A DNA stretch of 64,000 nucleotides from Smittia aterrima. Lineage: Eukaryota > Arthropoda > Insecta > Diptera > Chironomidae. The position numbers and the translations under genes were made by a program. The stretch covers positions 17,019,537 through 17,083,536 of the forward strand of contig CP093829.1 in the NCBI GenBank assembly GCA_033063855.1, written 5' to 3'. The notes under the pieces were generated by a model that made no database searches, had not been told where the DNA came from, and worked only from the letters and a program-made list of their open reading frames with translations. Of this stretch, positions 52,401 to 62,759 are shown piece after piece. How positions within the stretch are numbered: position 1 is the stretch's first letter; each line of letters opens with the position of its first letter.

Positions 52401-55400
52401 CACTCTGTCGAAAAGGTTGTGAAACATCGAATGGATTTTGGTCACAAAAGCTTGTTTAATGAGCCATCGAATGTTTGCATGTGTTACTACTTTGAAATAC
52501 TCTCCTGGTTAGTTTCGAAAGGACGGATCGTTTGCGATGCTCATTGGTACAGAAAATCGCTCGAGAAATAAATTTCCAGACTCAGATAAGTTGTTAATAA
52601 AATTAATCAAATAAAACTTCCAAATCCTCATAGAAAAGCTCAACAAACATTGAAATCGGATACTCATTTCCGAGAGCAATTCTGTGAGCTCCGAATCAGC
52701 ACTCACACCAGACATCGTCACAAATAAATAAAGTGAAATGAGAATAATTCAATAAATTTCATTCCCACTATCATTATCAATTTGCTACACGAATTGTTTT
52801 TGCGGAAGGGAGAAAATTTTACTCATTTTCACTCCTCGCAGTGTTATCGTCGTGCAACGTGCTGAAGAGCGAGGCAAAAAATTGAAAATTATATCATTTG
52901 GTATTTGAAACTCATTAAGACAACATTCCGATGAAATGAAAAGCGAGTATTTTTTTCTGCTCTTGTCTTTACATCGTTCGCTCTCGCGCAGCATCAGCAA
53001 ATTTATAGGGAAATCAGACATGTTCTCCATGTTGTCGCAAAAGAAAATTTATTTCACCCGATGCTTTGATAACAAACATCCTCCCTTTCTCTCTCTCTCT
53101 CTCTTTGGCAATGATGCAATAAATTTTCTTATTAAAGCATATTTTCGTCGAGCTCTTGGATTGTCGTCGTTGTTTTTCGAAACGTGTTTAATACTTCGAG
53201 ATCGTCTGAAGAGTCATCGCGTCGCGCTTCATCAAGATAGCTTGAAATTCATTAAACTGTTGGCTTTTACTATCGTTGTCGTCATCCACTAGACAATAGC
53301 ATAATAAAGACCCGAGAACAAAACGAGAAAAATCACTAACGAAGCGGAAATAAGCGAAAACGACAACATGAAGATGATTTCAATTGCAAACCGACAAGAT
53401 TTTTATTCACATGACTCCGATCATGTTTTGCCTCGCTTACCTACTTCGCTCAGCCCGCTGACTTCAAGTGAAAGTCAATTTTCCCATATTAAGCAGCCGA
53501 TACCATAATAATTATCTCATTGATGCTCAGCAATGTCGTGCTTCGACTTCACATCTCATCTCATGTTGTGGATGGGCAATGACTCGAGTTACGTGAAGAG
53601 AAAGAAACGAAACGAAACCTTATGAGAAAGAAGCGAGAAGAAAGCAGCCCGTTGGGGACCTTCTACCTTTTTGACATTCCATGCGCAATTCAAATTTCAT
53701 CAATTTGCTCACAACTCGTTGATGATTTCAACAGACAGAGAGAAAAATAAAACTCCTCGCGAATGAATTGAAAAAGACGATGATATTTGATATTTTCCAT
53801 TGCCAGAAGGCTCGAAACTGATGAGATAGCGGAAAAAAGCCAATTCGGAGCTGTGAAGCTCCCTGGGCTGCAATTTCGTTTTACTACTGAATTGAAATAT
53901 TTTTCGCGAATAAATAATTTGCATCATCACCAAACCGAAAACAATTTGACCCGGCTCGATGTTGTTTGTGAATTCCCTTCTGAATGAATGGCCCGGGTCT
54001 GATAGAGAATTGAAAAAATGTAAATCGCTGCGATAAATTATTTCATTTTATTATGCGCCAATTAATTTATTGCTTTTGTGAATAATTCCAGTATTTCGGA
54101 TAAAATCGGATGTTTTGTTGAGCTGGTGCATTCTGGAATTTAATTTTGTTATTTTGCGCATGAAGTTTATGAACAAAGTTTGATGGATATTTAATGAAAC
54201 CGGTTTTTCTTTGAAACGACGATTTGTCTTTCAATCAAACTTTGATTACATTTTTTCTACTGTTTGTCTGCTTGTTGGCGATTTAATCAATTCATAAGCC
54301 TCGCCGGTGAGATGATGCAATCTTCGACGATGACGAACTTTTACGTGAACGATGAGAAGCAAAACAAGTTTAATAAGTTTTGGAATTTTTTCCTTTATTT
54401 CAGGCCCTGTGAGAACTTCTTTCCTGTCAGGTTCAGCATTCAATGTGACGTGGCATCTTGCGTATCCCCATCGGGTAAGTTGAAAGTTTGAAGTCGCTCA
54501 ACTTCCGCGAACTCTTAAATAATCGCTCAACGATAAAAATCACATCGTAAAACAAACTTTTTGCCATTTTGCATAAACGAACGCGTTTGAAATTTAGTGG
54601 AACGCTAAAGGGAATTTTAGACTGGCAGAAATATTATTTTATCTCGCTTAGAATTTAATGAGCTTTTTATGGAGAGCTTTCAAGAGCAAACGATGGTTTT
54701 GCAAACATTCAAATAACGAAATGCACGTTCCATATGATGAATGATGAGACTTCAGATAAGTGAACATTCATTAAAGAACTCAACGACGCGCCACAAATCA
54801 TAAAGAGGACGAATCATTTTAAAAACATAAAAATTAATGAATGTTCCCAATTATTTCTTTCCCTGTAAAGCTTTGAAAGCTTTTAATCTTTGCTTGACGT
54901 CTAGTGAGTTGAGAGGAAAAAAGAAATGGCACAAGCGCACTTAGTTTGAATTATGAGTGGAGGGAAAAGTGACGTTAATTGAGTGCAATCCATAAATTAA
55001 TTGTCACAAATTGCAGCGACTTCACTTAGCCTTGAGTACACTTTAATTACAATAATGAAAATGCAAAGTAGCACGAACTTTAAATTCACTTGGGAAACAG
55101 AAGACTTGATTTTGTTCCATTGCTGTAGCTTTGCAATCACGACGATTCATTCAAATTGGGAAATGATTAATTAACGAGCCAGAAGTTCATTTCGCTGTGA
55201 TGTTTAATTAGTGCCATTCAAAACACTCGTTTCGTTGTCACCACGTCCACTTTATGATGCAATTGGCGCTTAATGATGCCACTTATTTTGAAACTGAAAT
55301 TAATCTCATTATAAACGACAAACCGCAAAACACTTGTTCGTGTCCTGGGTTTGTTGCTTTAATCTCCTCAAACTATAAATTTAAAAAAGTTACAACTTCA

Positions 55401-58400
55401 CGCTGAGATTTACCTCTAACTTAAACCTGAACAACGTGATAAGAATCTTAAACGCACCATCAACGCGAAGTCGGTTGCATTCTCATTAAATTGAGAGGTA
55501 TAATTAAAAGAAGATGAGATTTCTGGGGTGGGAATGAAGTACTCAAGATTATTCACCTCAGTCATAAAGTTTTCACTTCACTTTCGCAGTGGAAGACTTT
55601 TTTGTCGCTGCATTTTCACTCGTCACGATTTTAATTATAAGAATAAGACTTATAATGACGAACTGATTCCAAAGAAACCTCGTGAAACTCGTAAACAATT
55701 CGGAAAGTCATTAACAGCTGTATTGAACGAGACTTTTCTAGAAATGCCTTCATTATTCTCGAGTTGGTCCATTGAGTGCATCATAAAAAGTGTGTCATTC
55801 ATTGTGTTGGATGAGATAACAGTGCGAAGGCAGAACGAGGACTTTTTTCTTTCTTTTAATTAGAGAAATGAGAGAAATATTAAAAGCAGAGTTCTCAGGT
55901 AGTCGCCAACTTATTATCTTCCGAAAGCTTCTGCAATGAGACAATAATTTCGTAATATTCTCATTCAGTGTTTGTTCATTTTGTCATGGAGGAAGATAGA
56001 GGTGATGAATGGAATGGGGCGTACAGAGAAGCTAGCGAGGGTTGAGTCAGATAAAGAATGGCAAAGTCATTTGTTGAAATGAAAAGTTCTTTCTTTAGAA
56101 GATATTTTTGTTTTCGCTTTTTCCCAAGCTCTTTCACTCTTTGCTTCACTGCTGCAAAGCATAAGAAATGATTTTTCATTTGCCAGAGCTGCTTAGAACA
56201 ATAAGAGACAATGAATTGTAAAACCATGAACGTCACTACAGCGCTCAAGCATTTGTAAGAAATTAATTAACCCGCAGCATTGCTCGCTTTCTCTTATCCA
56301 TTCGAAAAATTAGAGCTTTGGCTTGTTTATAAATGCTCGCGAGATTGAATTGCACGGAATTCAAGACTCAAAAACAACAAATAGTTGATTTAAGAACGAA
56401 GCTTGTCATGATAACGAATCATCAGCTCACGAAACAAGAGAAGTTTAATTGAATCATTCTGAGATTTTCCACTTTCATTGTTTTGTGCTATCGAGAGTCT
56501 CAAAATTGGAATTTCAAGCGAGCGATTGGATTAATCGCTCAGGTGTGCTACTCCATCTCGCTTCTTTTTAATTGAATCTCTTCTGTTCACTTCGCTGAGA
56601 TTTATGACATTTTACAATTTTGTTTCTGCTGTGGAATTTTTCTGCTTCGATTGTAACCGAAACGATTTGAGAAGTCAGTCGAGTATGAAACGCCAAGTCA
56701 TCGAATGAAAATTGAATTTGACGCGATAAAGAATCAATGCAGAGAATTAAATGGAAGGCTTCTTGTTGTAATTCGTCGTCGTTGCGGCTTCTTTTTTCGT
56801 GCGAAGCTTGAATACAAATAAACTTGATGAGCTCATTATGAGTCGCAAGAAAAAAACCGTTTCGCACAAATCACTTTGAAGAATTATCAACTCGAAAAGA
56901 CGCTGTTCATTAATTTAATTCACAGTGATGTGCAAAAATAACTTTTCTCGTTTTCTTGTTTGCAGGGTGGCTTTAAAATTCAACTCCTCGATCATTTAGA
57001 GAGGCCAAAGTTAGATCTGACGCCATCAATTAAAGGATCTGACTTCGTGAGAAACGATGCTACGTAAGTTCAAAAAGCTAATCAAGAAATTTTATCTTCA
57101 ACCATTCATTTCGTTTGTTGCAGAGCTCAGTCGTACGAGATTCATTTGCCACAGAACTTCACATGCGAAGACTGTACTTTAAGATTGCTACGTCAAGCGG
57201 ACGAATGGACAAACTCGTATAGATTTTGGTCGTGTGCTGATATTGACATTAAGCCACGTAAAGAGTACCGAGAGACATGCTCGGGCCATGGAAAATACCT
57301 TGCCACAAAATGCAAATGTGATAAAAACTATTATGGCGCACGTTGCCAATTCTGGGACGAGTGCACGACAGATCAAGATTGCGGTCTTCAGGGAAAATGT
57401 GTGGACATTGGAGGCACTGCATTGCCACGCAAACAATGCTATTGCAATTTAGGATGGTTTGGACCAGGCTGCAACAAAAGTACGTTCGACATAAATCATA
57501 AAATTGAACAATTAATCAAACAAATGACTTTGCTTTTCCCAAACAGAATCTCCGATTAAATCAACAGACCTCGATTTCACCCTTTACAGCACGAAAACTC
57601 TCACTCCCGACTTCAGAATCCATTGGAGAATTTTAAAGGAACAGAAAGAAATTGAGATGGTGCTCGTAGTTAATGGAACGTCATGGGTTGGTTTCGGTTG
57701 GAGACCAAAGAAACTTACTGCAGAATGTAGAAAGTTCCCTTTGCTTCATGATGAAGGCGCAGAAGCATTGCCAGAGCCATCAAGTGAACCTGAGCCATCC
57801 AGTGAACCTGAGACTAGCAGCGAACCGAAGAGTGAACCTTCCTCAGAGCCGAAGAGTGAACCAAAATCTGAGCCATCAAGTGAACCAGAGACCAGCAGTG
57901 AACCTAAGAGCGAACCTTCATCAGAGCCGAAGAGCGAACCAAACTCTGAGCCATCAAGTGAACCAGAGACAAGTAGCGAACCTAAGAGCGAACCTTCGTC
58001 AGAGCCGAAAAGTGAACCAAAAGGAAAATCTCTTGAACCTGTCGCGTCGGGATCTTCAAAATCGAAAAGAGTTGCAAGTCCTCAAACACCCAAAATCCCT
58101 TCGTCGAAGGATGAATATACAGTTTCTACAAGCGTCTCTTACAGAGTAAGCACAGTCACTGGAAGACGCAAGAGAGCAGTGCAAAAAGGTAAATTTCCGA
58201 TTAATTTTCCTTTTCACAACCACCTATTTCCTCCTACACACGTGGAAAAGACGTACATAAATTTAAGATGGGAAAATATTGCACAACACATCCTTTACAC
58301 ATTACAACAAACACGTGTACCCTTGCACAATTTATTTAAAACCCCTTCATTGTAAATACTTAGGAAACTTCAGGAAGTTTGAAAAGGATGTTGACACAAC

Positions 58401-61042
58401 TCCGGAGCCAACTGGAGAACCGTTGACTACGATTGAAGTTGTTGCTGAGCCGGAACCAACAGGCGAGCCTTCAACACCAGAGCCGACGAGTGAAGTAGTT
58501 GCTGAACCTGAGCCAACGAGCGAAACTGTCGCTGAGCCGGAACCGACGAGTGAAGTCATTGCTGAGCCGGAGCCGACAAGTGAAGTATCTGCTGAACCAA
58601 CAAGTGAACCAGCAACTCCCGAGCCTGAGATTACAAGCCCTGAGCCGACAAGCGAAGTCAAAGCTGAACCAGCAAGCAAACCTTCCGGTTTCGTCACAAA
58701 ATCTTCGACTCCTGAACCTCCATCGACAAGCGAACCTAAAAGCACTTCACCCGAACCTAAAACTGAAAAACCTCTTACGAGTGAGTATATCACAATCCTT
58801 CTCCCTAAAATCCTTCTCCCGACAAAATGCAATTACTTGCACAGTGGCTTGGAGTTTATAATTAAAGCCCGGCACTAACGTAACAAATTTTCAAAATTTT
58901 ATGGACGAAGCGTAAAAGTTTCATTAAGCTCTGTAAACCGAGTGCTGATGTTTTAACAGCTTCATAATTTATAATTAAAATTTTCATAGCCAAACCCTCA
59001 CCGAAGAACTACACGCCAAAACACGACTTTAATCCAATGGATTGCACTGACATCGTTATTGGAACAGCCCGTGGCGAGTTGAGTAGAATTTGGGATTATT
59101 ACACTCGCGATCGTTCGACGCCACGCTTAGATTCATTCTTCGGTGGAAAGTCCGAGTTAACAGGAACTGGAGGATATGAGAAGGATGGCGTTACGACTAT
59201 AATCTTCCGTAAAAAGTTAGATGCGGATGAGCCGACAGATCACAGCATCACCGATGAACTAATGCATGTTATTTGGGCAAAGGGCCAAGTAAGTTGATTA
59301 CATCTCTCGAATGACGTCGTTATTCTAAAAACTTTTATTACACCATTAGGAGCCAGAGAAATATGTTCACTTCCCACCATCAGGACTAGAGAAGGAACAA
59401 GCGACAAATCCAGACTTTTATAAGCCCGATGAGCTGAAATACCATGGACACAGACTCCAACGTGGTTACACACAAATCAATTTCTTTGACGAGGACAAAC
59501 CCTCACAATCGGTTGCATCGCCGCATGAGTTGGATAACGATTGTCATGGACATTGGAAAACTCCGAGAGACTGCTCGGCTTTGAAGCATGATTGCGAATA
59601 TTTCATCAGCTGGCAAACTGTAGGAAAGGGAGATGAAGTGAAATTCCATATCGAAACGAACAATACAAATACTTGGACTGGCGTAGCATTCAGTGACAAT
59701 CGCCAGATGGTAATTTACATTGAATCATCTTCAATAGGAAGTTTATAGCTTTAATTTTCTAGCCTCAAACTGATGCTATCATTGGATGGTATGACCAACG
59801 CAATGGTCGTCCGTTCTTGATGGACACATGGATTCAAGGCTATTCAGCTCCGCTTCTTGACGAGTCCCAAGACGTGACAGGCATCTCGGGAAGCATAAAT
59901 AACGGCGTGACTATCCTCGACTTTACACGAAAGCGTTTTAACAATGACAAGCAAGATCTTTCATTCACCGACGAGCATTGTCTTTACATGATGTTCCCTG
60001 TGAAGGGCGGAGCTTTCAATGCTGTTAATAAAAAGACAAGAAAACACGAAGACGTTCCTATCGTCACCGAGAATCGAGTTTGCATTAAAACTTGCGGCCT
60101 TGACTCAGTCAATTACATTGGAGAGTCGACAACGCCAGCGCCAAATCGTTTGGCTTATGCCGTCGCAATGAAACTGATTAACCTGGCCGACGGATTCGAG
60201 CCACCGAAGAAAGGCTCTCAGGAGTACGAAGATTTATCGCAGACGATTCAAAACACTTTTAATGGCGTTCTAGGCGATATTCCCGGCTATTACAAATTGG
60301 ATGATATTAATTTTAACAAGTAAGTTCTCTCCTTTCGAAGACATCTCTTTCAGAGTTGATAAATGTTCCTTAAATCGTAGGAATGATAACGACGTGATTG
60401 CCAAAATGAACGTTTTGTTTGATAAAGCGACGTATGAGAAAGGTCGTTCTCTCGACACCAATAACAATAAAGTTGCGGACGAGAAGGACGAAGGAAAAGC
60501 CATCGAGAAGGCAATTAAAGAGAGTTTGGCGACTGGAAAGGTTGGATCGTTAAGTGTGGATCCAAACTTCTTGGATTTTGAGCCTCTCGGAAGTAAGTTA
60601 ACGACGAGCTAAACTGTCTTTAAAAATCAAAAGCTAATTTACTTCTTTTTCATTTTTAGTTGTTGTAGCACCAGAAGAATCAACAAAAGGAAAACTCGCT
60701 GCCTTCTTCCAACTTTCGGAAGTTCGTCTTTGGACAGTTCTTGGATGTGTCGCTGCTTTGATTATTGTTGCACTTCTTCAAGCTACTTGCACAATCATGA
60801 AGTCCAGTAAAAAACAAAGTCGACATAAAGTGAGTCAAGCACAAAAATTTTCCACACGAATTTGATAAAAAGAAAAAGTCGATAAAGTAGATTCGGCGAC
60901 CTTGACTCTTTGTCGTAAAAGCTTAATTTAAGTTTGTATTATTATGATTAATTATTATTTTTAGCTTGTATATTCGATACCTGCTGATGCAACAGGAATG
61001 ATGTATCGACAACAAAGTCCCCGAACCTATTACTATCCTTAG
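37450..61042 (+). CDS. Membrane-anchored AA15 LPMO-like / EGF / DOMON / SEA protein
   Basis: Exons: 37450-37609, 54404-54474, 56966-57063, 57124-57479, 57547-58188, 58364-58780, 58990-59288, 59350-59709, 59763-60319, 60381-60592, 60660-60829 and 60965-61042; all phases agree, about 1,139 residues. The signal peptide ends LACG, so the mature protein starts with His24 (HVALTFPPARQYDLDF), as copper LPMOs require; the second brace His is probably His76 in WHLAYPHR. YRFWSCADIDI closes the fold near residue 155. Next come cysteine-rich EGF-like repeats (CSGHGKY to GWFGPGCNK), a DOMON domain split by two acidic repeat linkers (about 303-387 and 455-581), a second DOMON (about 745-905), a SEA-like module, a transmembrane helix (LWTVLGCVAALIIVALLQA) and a short tail ending TYYYP. 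LPMOs oxidise chitin or cellulose; DOMON domains bind haem or sugar. Activity on the extracellular face is inferred. Confidence 0.87.
37610..54403 (+). other. First intron of the LPMO-like gene, 16.8 kb
   Basis: Donor AAAG|GTAAGA at 37609/37610; acceptor TTTATTTCAG|GC at 54403/54404. Frame continuity (AAA-G|GC) and the LPMO motif on both sides support one intron. I looked for nested genes on both strands and found none with domain content. Short CT runs occur at about 41263-41280, 51683-51698 and 53089-53105. The length, against typical introns of about 60 nt nearby, suggests regulatory content, but no individual site can be proved. Confidence 0.75.
53089..53105. repeat. Short CT microsatellite
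   Basis: An uninterrupted CT run in the large LPMO intron. Similar short runs lie near 41265, 51683 and 63317. They are too short to be more than simple sequence. Confidence 0.6.
54475..56965 (+). other. Second intron of the LPMO-like gene, 2.5 kb
   Basis: Donor CATCGG|GTAAGT; acceptor TTGTTTGCAG|GGTGGC. It splits the conserved brace motif YPHR-GGF. No internal feature recognised. Confidence 0.75.
57771..58020 (+). repeat. Coding Ser-Glu-Pro repeat array 1
   Basis: Degenerate hexanucleotide-like coding repeats giving SSEPE, SSEPK and KSEP units, including a longer block (ETSSEPKSEPSSEPKSEP) reiterated three times. It lies in exon 5 of the LPMO-like gene, within the first DOMON domain. The residues are acidic and proline-rich, a likely extended stalk or loop. 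Confidence 0.85.
58403..58780 (+). repeat. Coding Glu-Pro-Thr-Ser repeat array 2
   Basis: Repeats of the form EPEPTSEV/AEPEPTSE in exon 6, related in composition to array 1 but with Thr-Ser in place of Ser-Ser-Lys. It ends in a SEPKSTSPEPKTEK segment before DOMON 1 resumes. Many Ser/Thr next to Pro are potential O-glycosylation sites. Confidence 0.82.
60965..61042 (+). other. Terminal exon, short cytoplasmic tail form
   Basis: Acceptor ATTTTTAG at 60964. It encodes LVYSIPADATGMMYRQQSPR followed by TYYYP and TAG. It joins exon 11 (ending SRHK at 60829) in phase 0. The tyrosine-rich end could carry a sorting or kinase signal, which is inference. Confidence 0.75.
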
Positions 61043-62121
61043 ACATGAAAAGCCTTTTTTTTTTGTCGTCCTACCTTTCAAGTTAACTCTCCTGTAAAAT
61101 TATAATTTTTGCTGTAGCCTGTAGATAGAAAAGTATTTTTACGTTTTCCACTAGAATGAGCGAAAAAACGTGTAGAAAAAAAGTTACTCACTAGTGTGTA
61201 GAGTTAGATGTAAATATTAAGCTTCGGAAATTTTCCTTTCAAATGCAAACATAACTTTGAATGTGTTCATAAAAGATAAACTTCTCTCCCATCATGCTAT
61301 CCGCACATGCATCTCACTCATGTCATTTCGAACAAAAACACACAAAACTGGAACCGCCTCAGCCTGTGTAGAAATCTTTCCCTCGAGGAGAGCATAGAAC
61401 AAAACAAAAAACTTTTCAAACTAAATTTTCACGCACGCAAAAGCCAAAAATGGTAATTAAGAACTTTTTTTACTTTCAATGTTAGTGATATCGATTTTTC
61501 ACAACTAATGTACGATAAACAAAAAATCCATCGACACGGGTTCAAGTTTGAGGATGTTAAGTGGTTACCAGTAAAACTTCATAGGATTCCGGTGTTATAG
61601 CAGAACAAAAGCTGACGTGTCTAGGATCGGATTTTGAAATGAAATATTTACAATCATTGAACAGGGATCTTTCGTGAATTACGTTGCTTTTAAATTTTGA
61701 TGTAATTCACGGACGAGTCTTCATGATGAAAATGGTGATGGTGGTGCTTGAAAGTGTTTACATCGAACAAACAGTAGTAAGCGCGAGAGCGAATAAGAAG
61801 TGTTTGACAAAGAACTTTGGAATCAATTGAAAATTAACAAAAATCATCAAAATTAACAACAACTTTACTACTGGATGTTGATTAACACCTCATCACCATC
61901 AGCATTTGCATTTAAAATTAATGGATTGCTACAGCTTCATCCCGTCGAATGGAATTAAATTCGAATGAATTTTCACATTCGGCCGTTGCTTTCATGGATT
62001 AAACTGGAAAAATAATTTCACAGAGATCACGATTCCATTTGTTTTCGAATTTTTTATTTTTATAGTTTTTGTCGTTTATTCAGTGAAATTTCATATTTTT
62101 CTCTCTCTTCATTTAATCCAG
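61043..62121 (+). other. 3'UTR of short form or intron to the distal exons
   Basis: AT-rich stretch following the short-form stop. I see no canonical AATAAA, so polyadenylation of the short form would need a variant signal or a distal one. If the distal exons are used, this is intron sequence ending at TTTAATCCAG (62121). Confidence 0.5.
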
Positions 62122-62759
62122 CTGATTCCCAATTCAGCATGGAAGGATTACTCGTCGAATACAAATTATGCTTTTGATGCCTTTGCTGATCAAGATGAGA
62201 AGCACAACGGCAAATCTCGTAACGGTGCCAACAGTCGTTCGTCAACCGCTACTATGCATAATGGCATTAGTCAGCAGACCACTTTACAAATGTCCCATTC
62301 ACCCAACAAATCGCAGTATTATGATATTAGTCGCAACGGCAACCGCTACGGCAATGGTGAACATCAGCAGCCTCGGTAAGTCGTCAGCCACATCGAACTC
62401 ATCACGAATTGAGTGTTGAAATTAATTATCGTTCTTTCCGCATTAGACAACATAAGAACGGAGGTGATAGACATCATCACCAACAGCAACAGCAACAACA
62501 GTCTTCCTACGCCGATCGATCGTATTCATTGCCACGGACGATGATTCAACCTCAACATGCGCCAGGCTATTACACGCAAGATAGACGAAATCGTAGCAGT
62601 CACAATCCCAATGGCAGCAATAACCATAATCACCATCGTCAAGCAGCAGAACGATCCAATGGGACTGACACACCAGACTTTTATTTCATGCCATCCCAAA
62701 GAAAATATTCAGGCGAAGTTGTGAGAGTTTACGTTGATTATAATAAGGATCCAAAATAA
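62122..62759 (+). CDS. Alternative distal terminal exons (long cytoplasmic tail) of the LPMO-like gene
   Basis: Two exons, 62122-62375 and 62447-62759, read in frame from acceptors TTTAATCCAG and TTCCGCATTAG across a 71-nt intron. The first enters in phase 0 exactly like exon 60965-61042, so splicing from 60829 would replace the 25-residue tail with about 188 residues (protein about 1,302). The tail is Asn/Gln/His-rich (HHHQQQQQQQ) and ends in an ordered-looking block (DFYFMPSQRKYSGEVVRVYV then DYNKDPK) that looks selected rather than random. No initiating ATG with a signal or domain is present, so an independent gene is less likely. Poly(A) signals for this form may be at 63911-63916 and 63982-63987. 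Confidence 0.62.

Noticed and set aside
57673..58149. Alternative plus-strand frame through repeat array 1
   Set aside because: Same repeat effect in another frame. The frame continuous with the DOMON sequence and with both splice phases is the real one.
58347..58832. Long minus-strand open frame of Gly/Ser/Val repeats opposite the LPMO exon 6
   Set aside because: It is the mirror of the Glu-Pro repeat array; repetitive codons stay open in several frames. It has no splice logic or domain of its own.
62083..62379. Independent secreted-protein gene starting MKFHIFLSL
   Set aside because: The apparent signal-like start is the pyrimidine-rich branch/acceptor region before 62122. The frame joins the upstream gene in exact phase, so an alternative 3' exon is the better reading.
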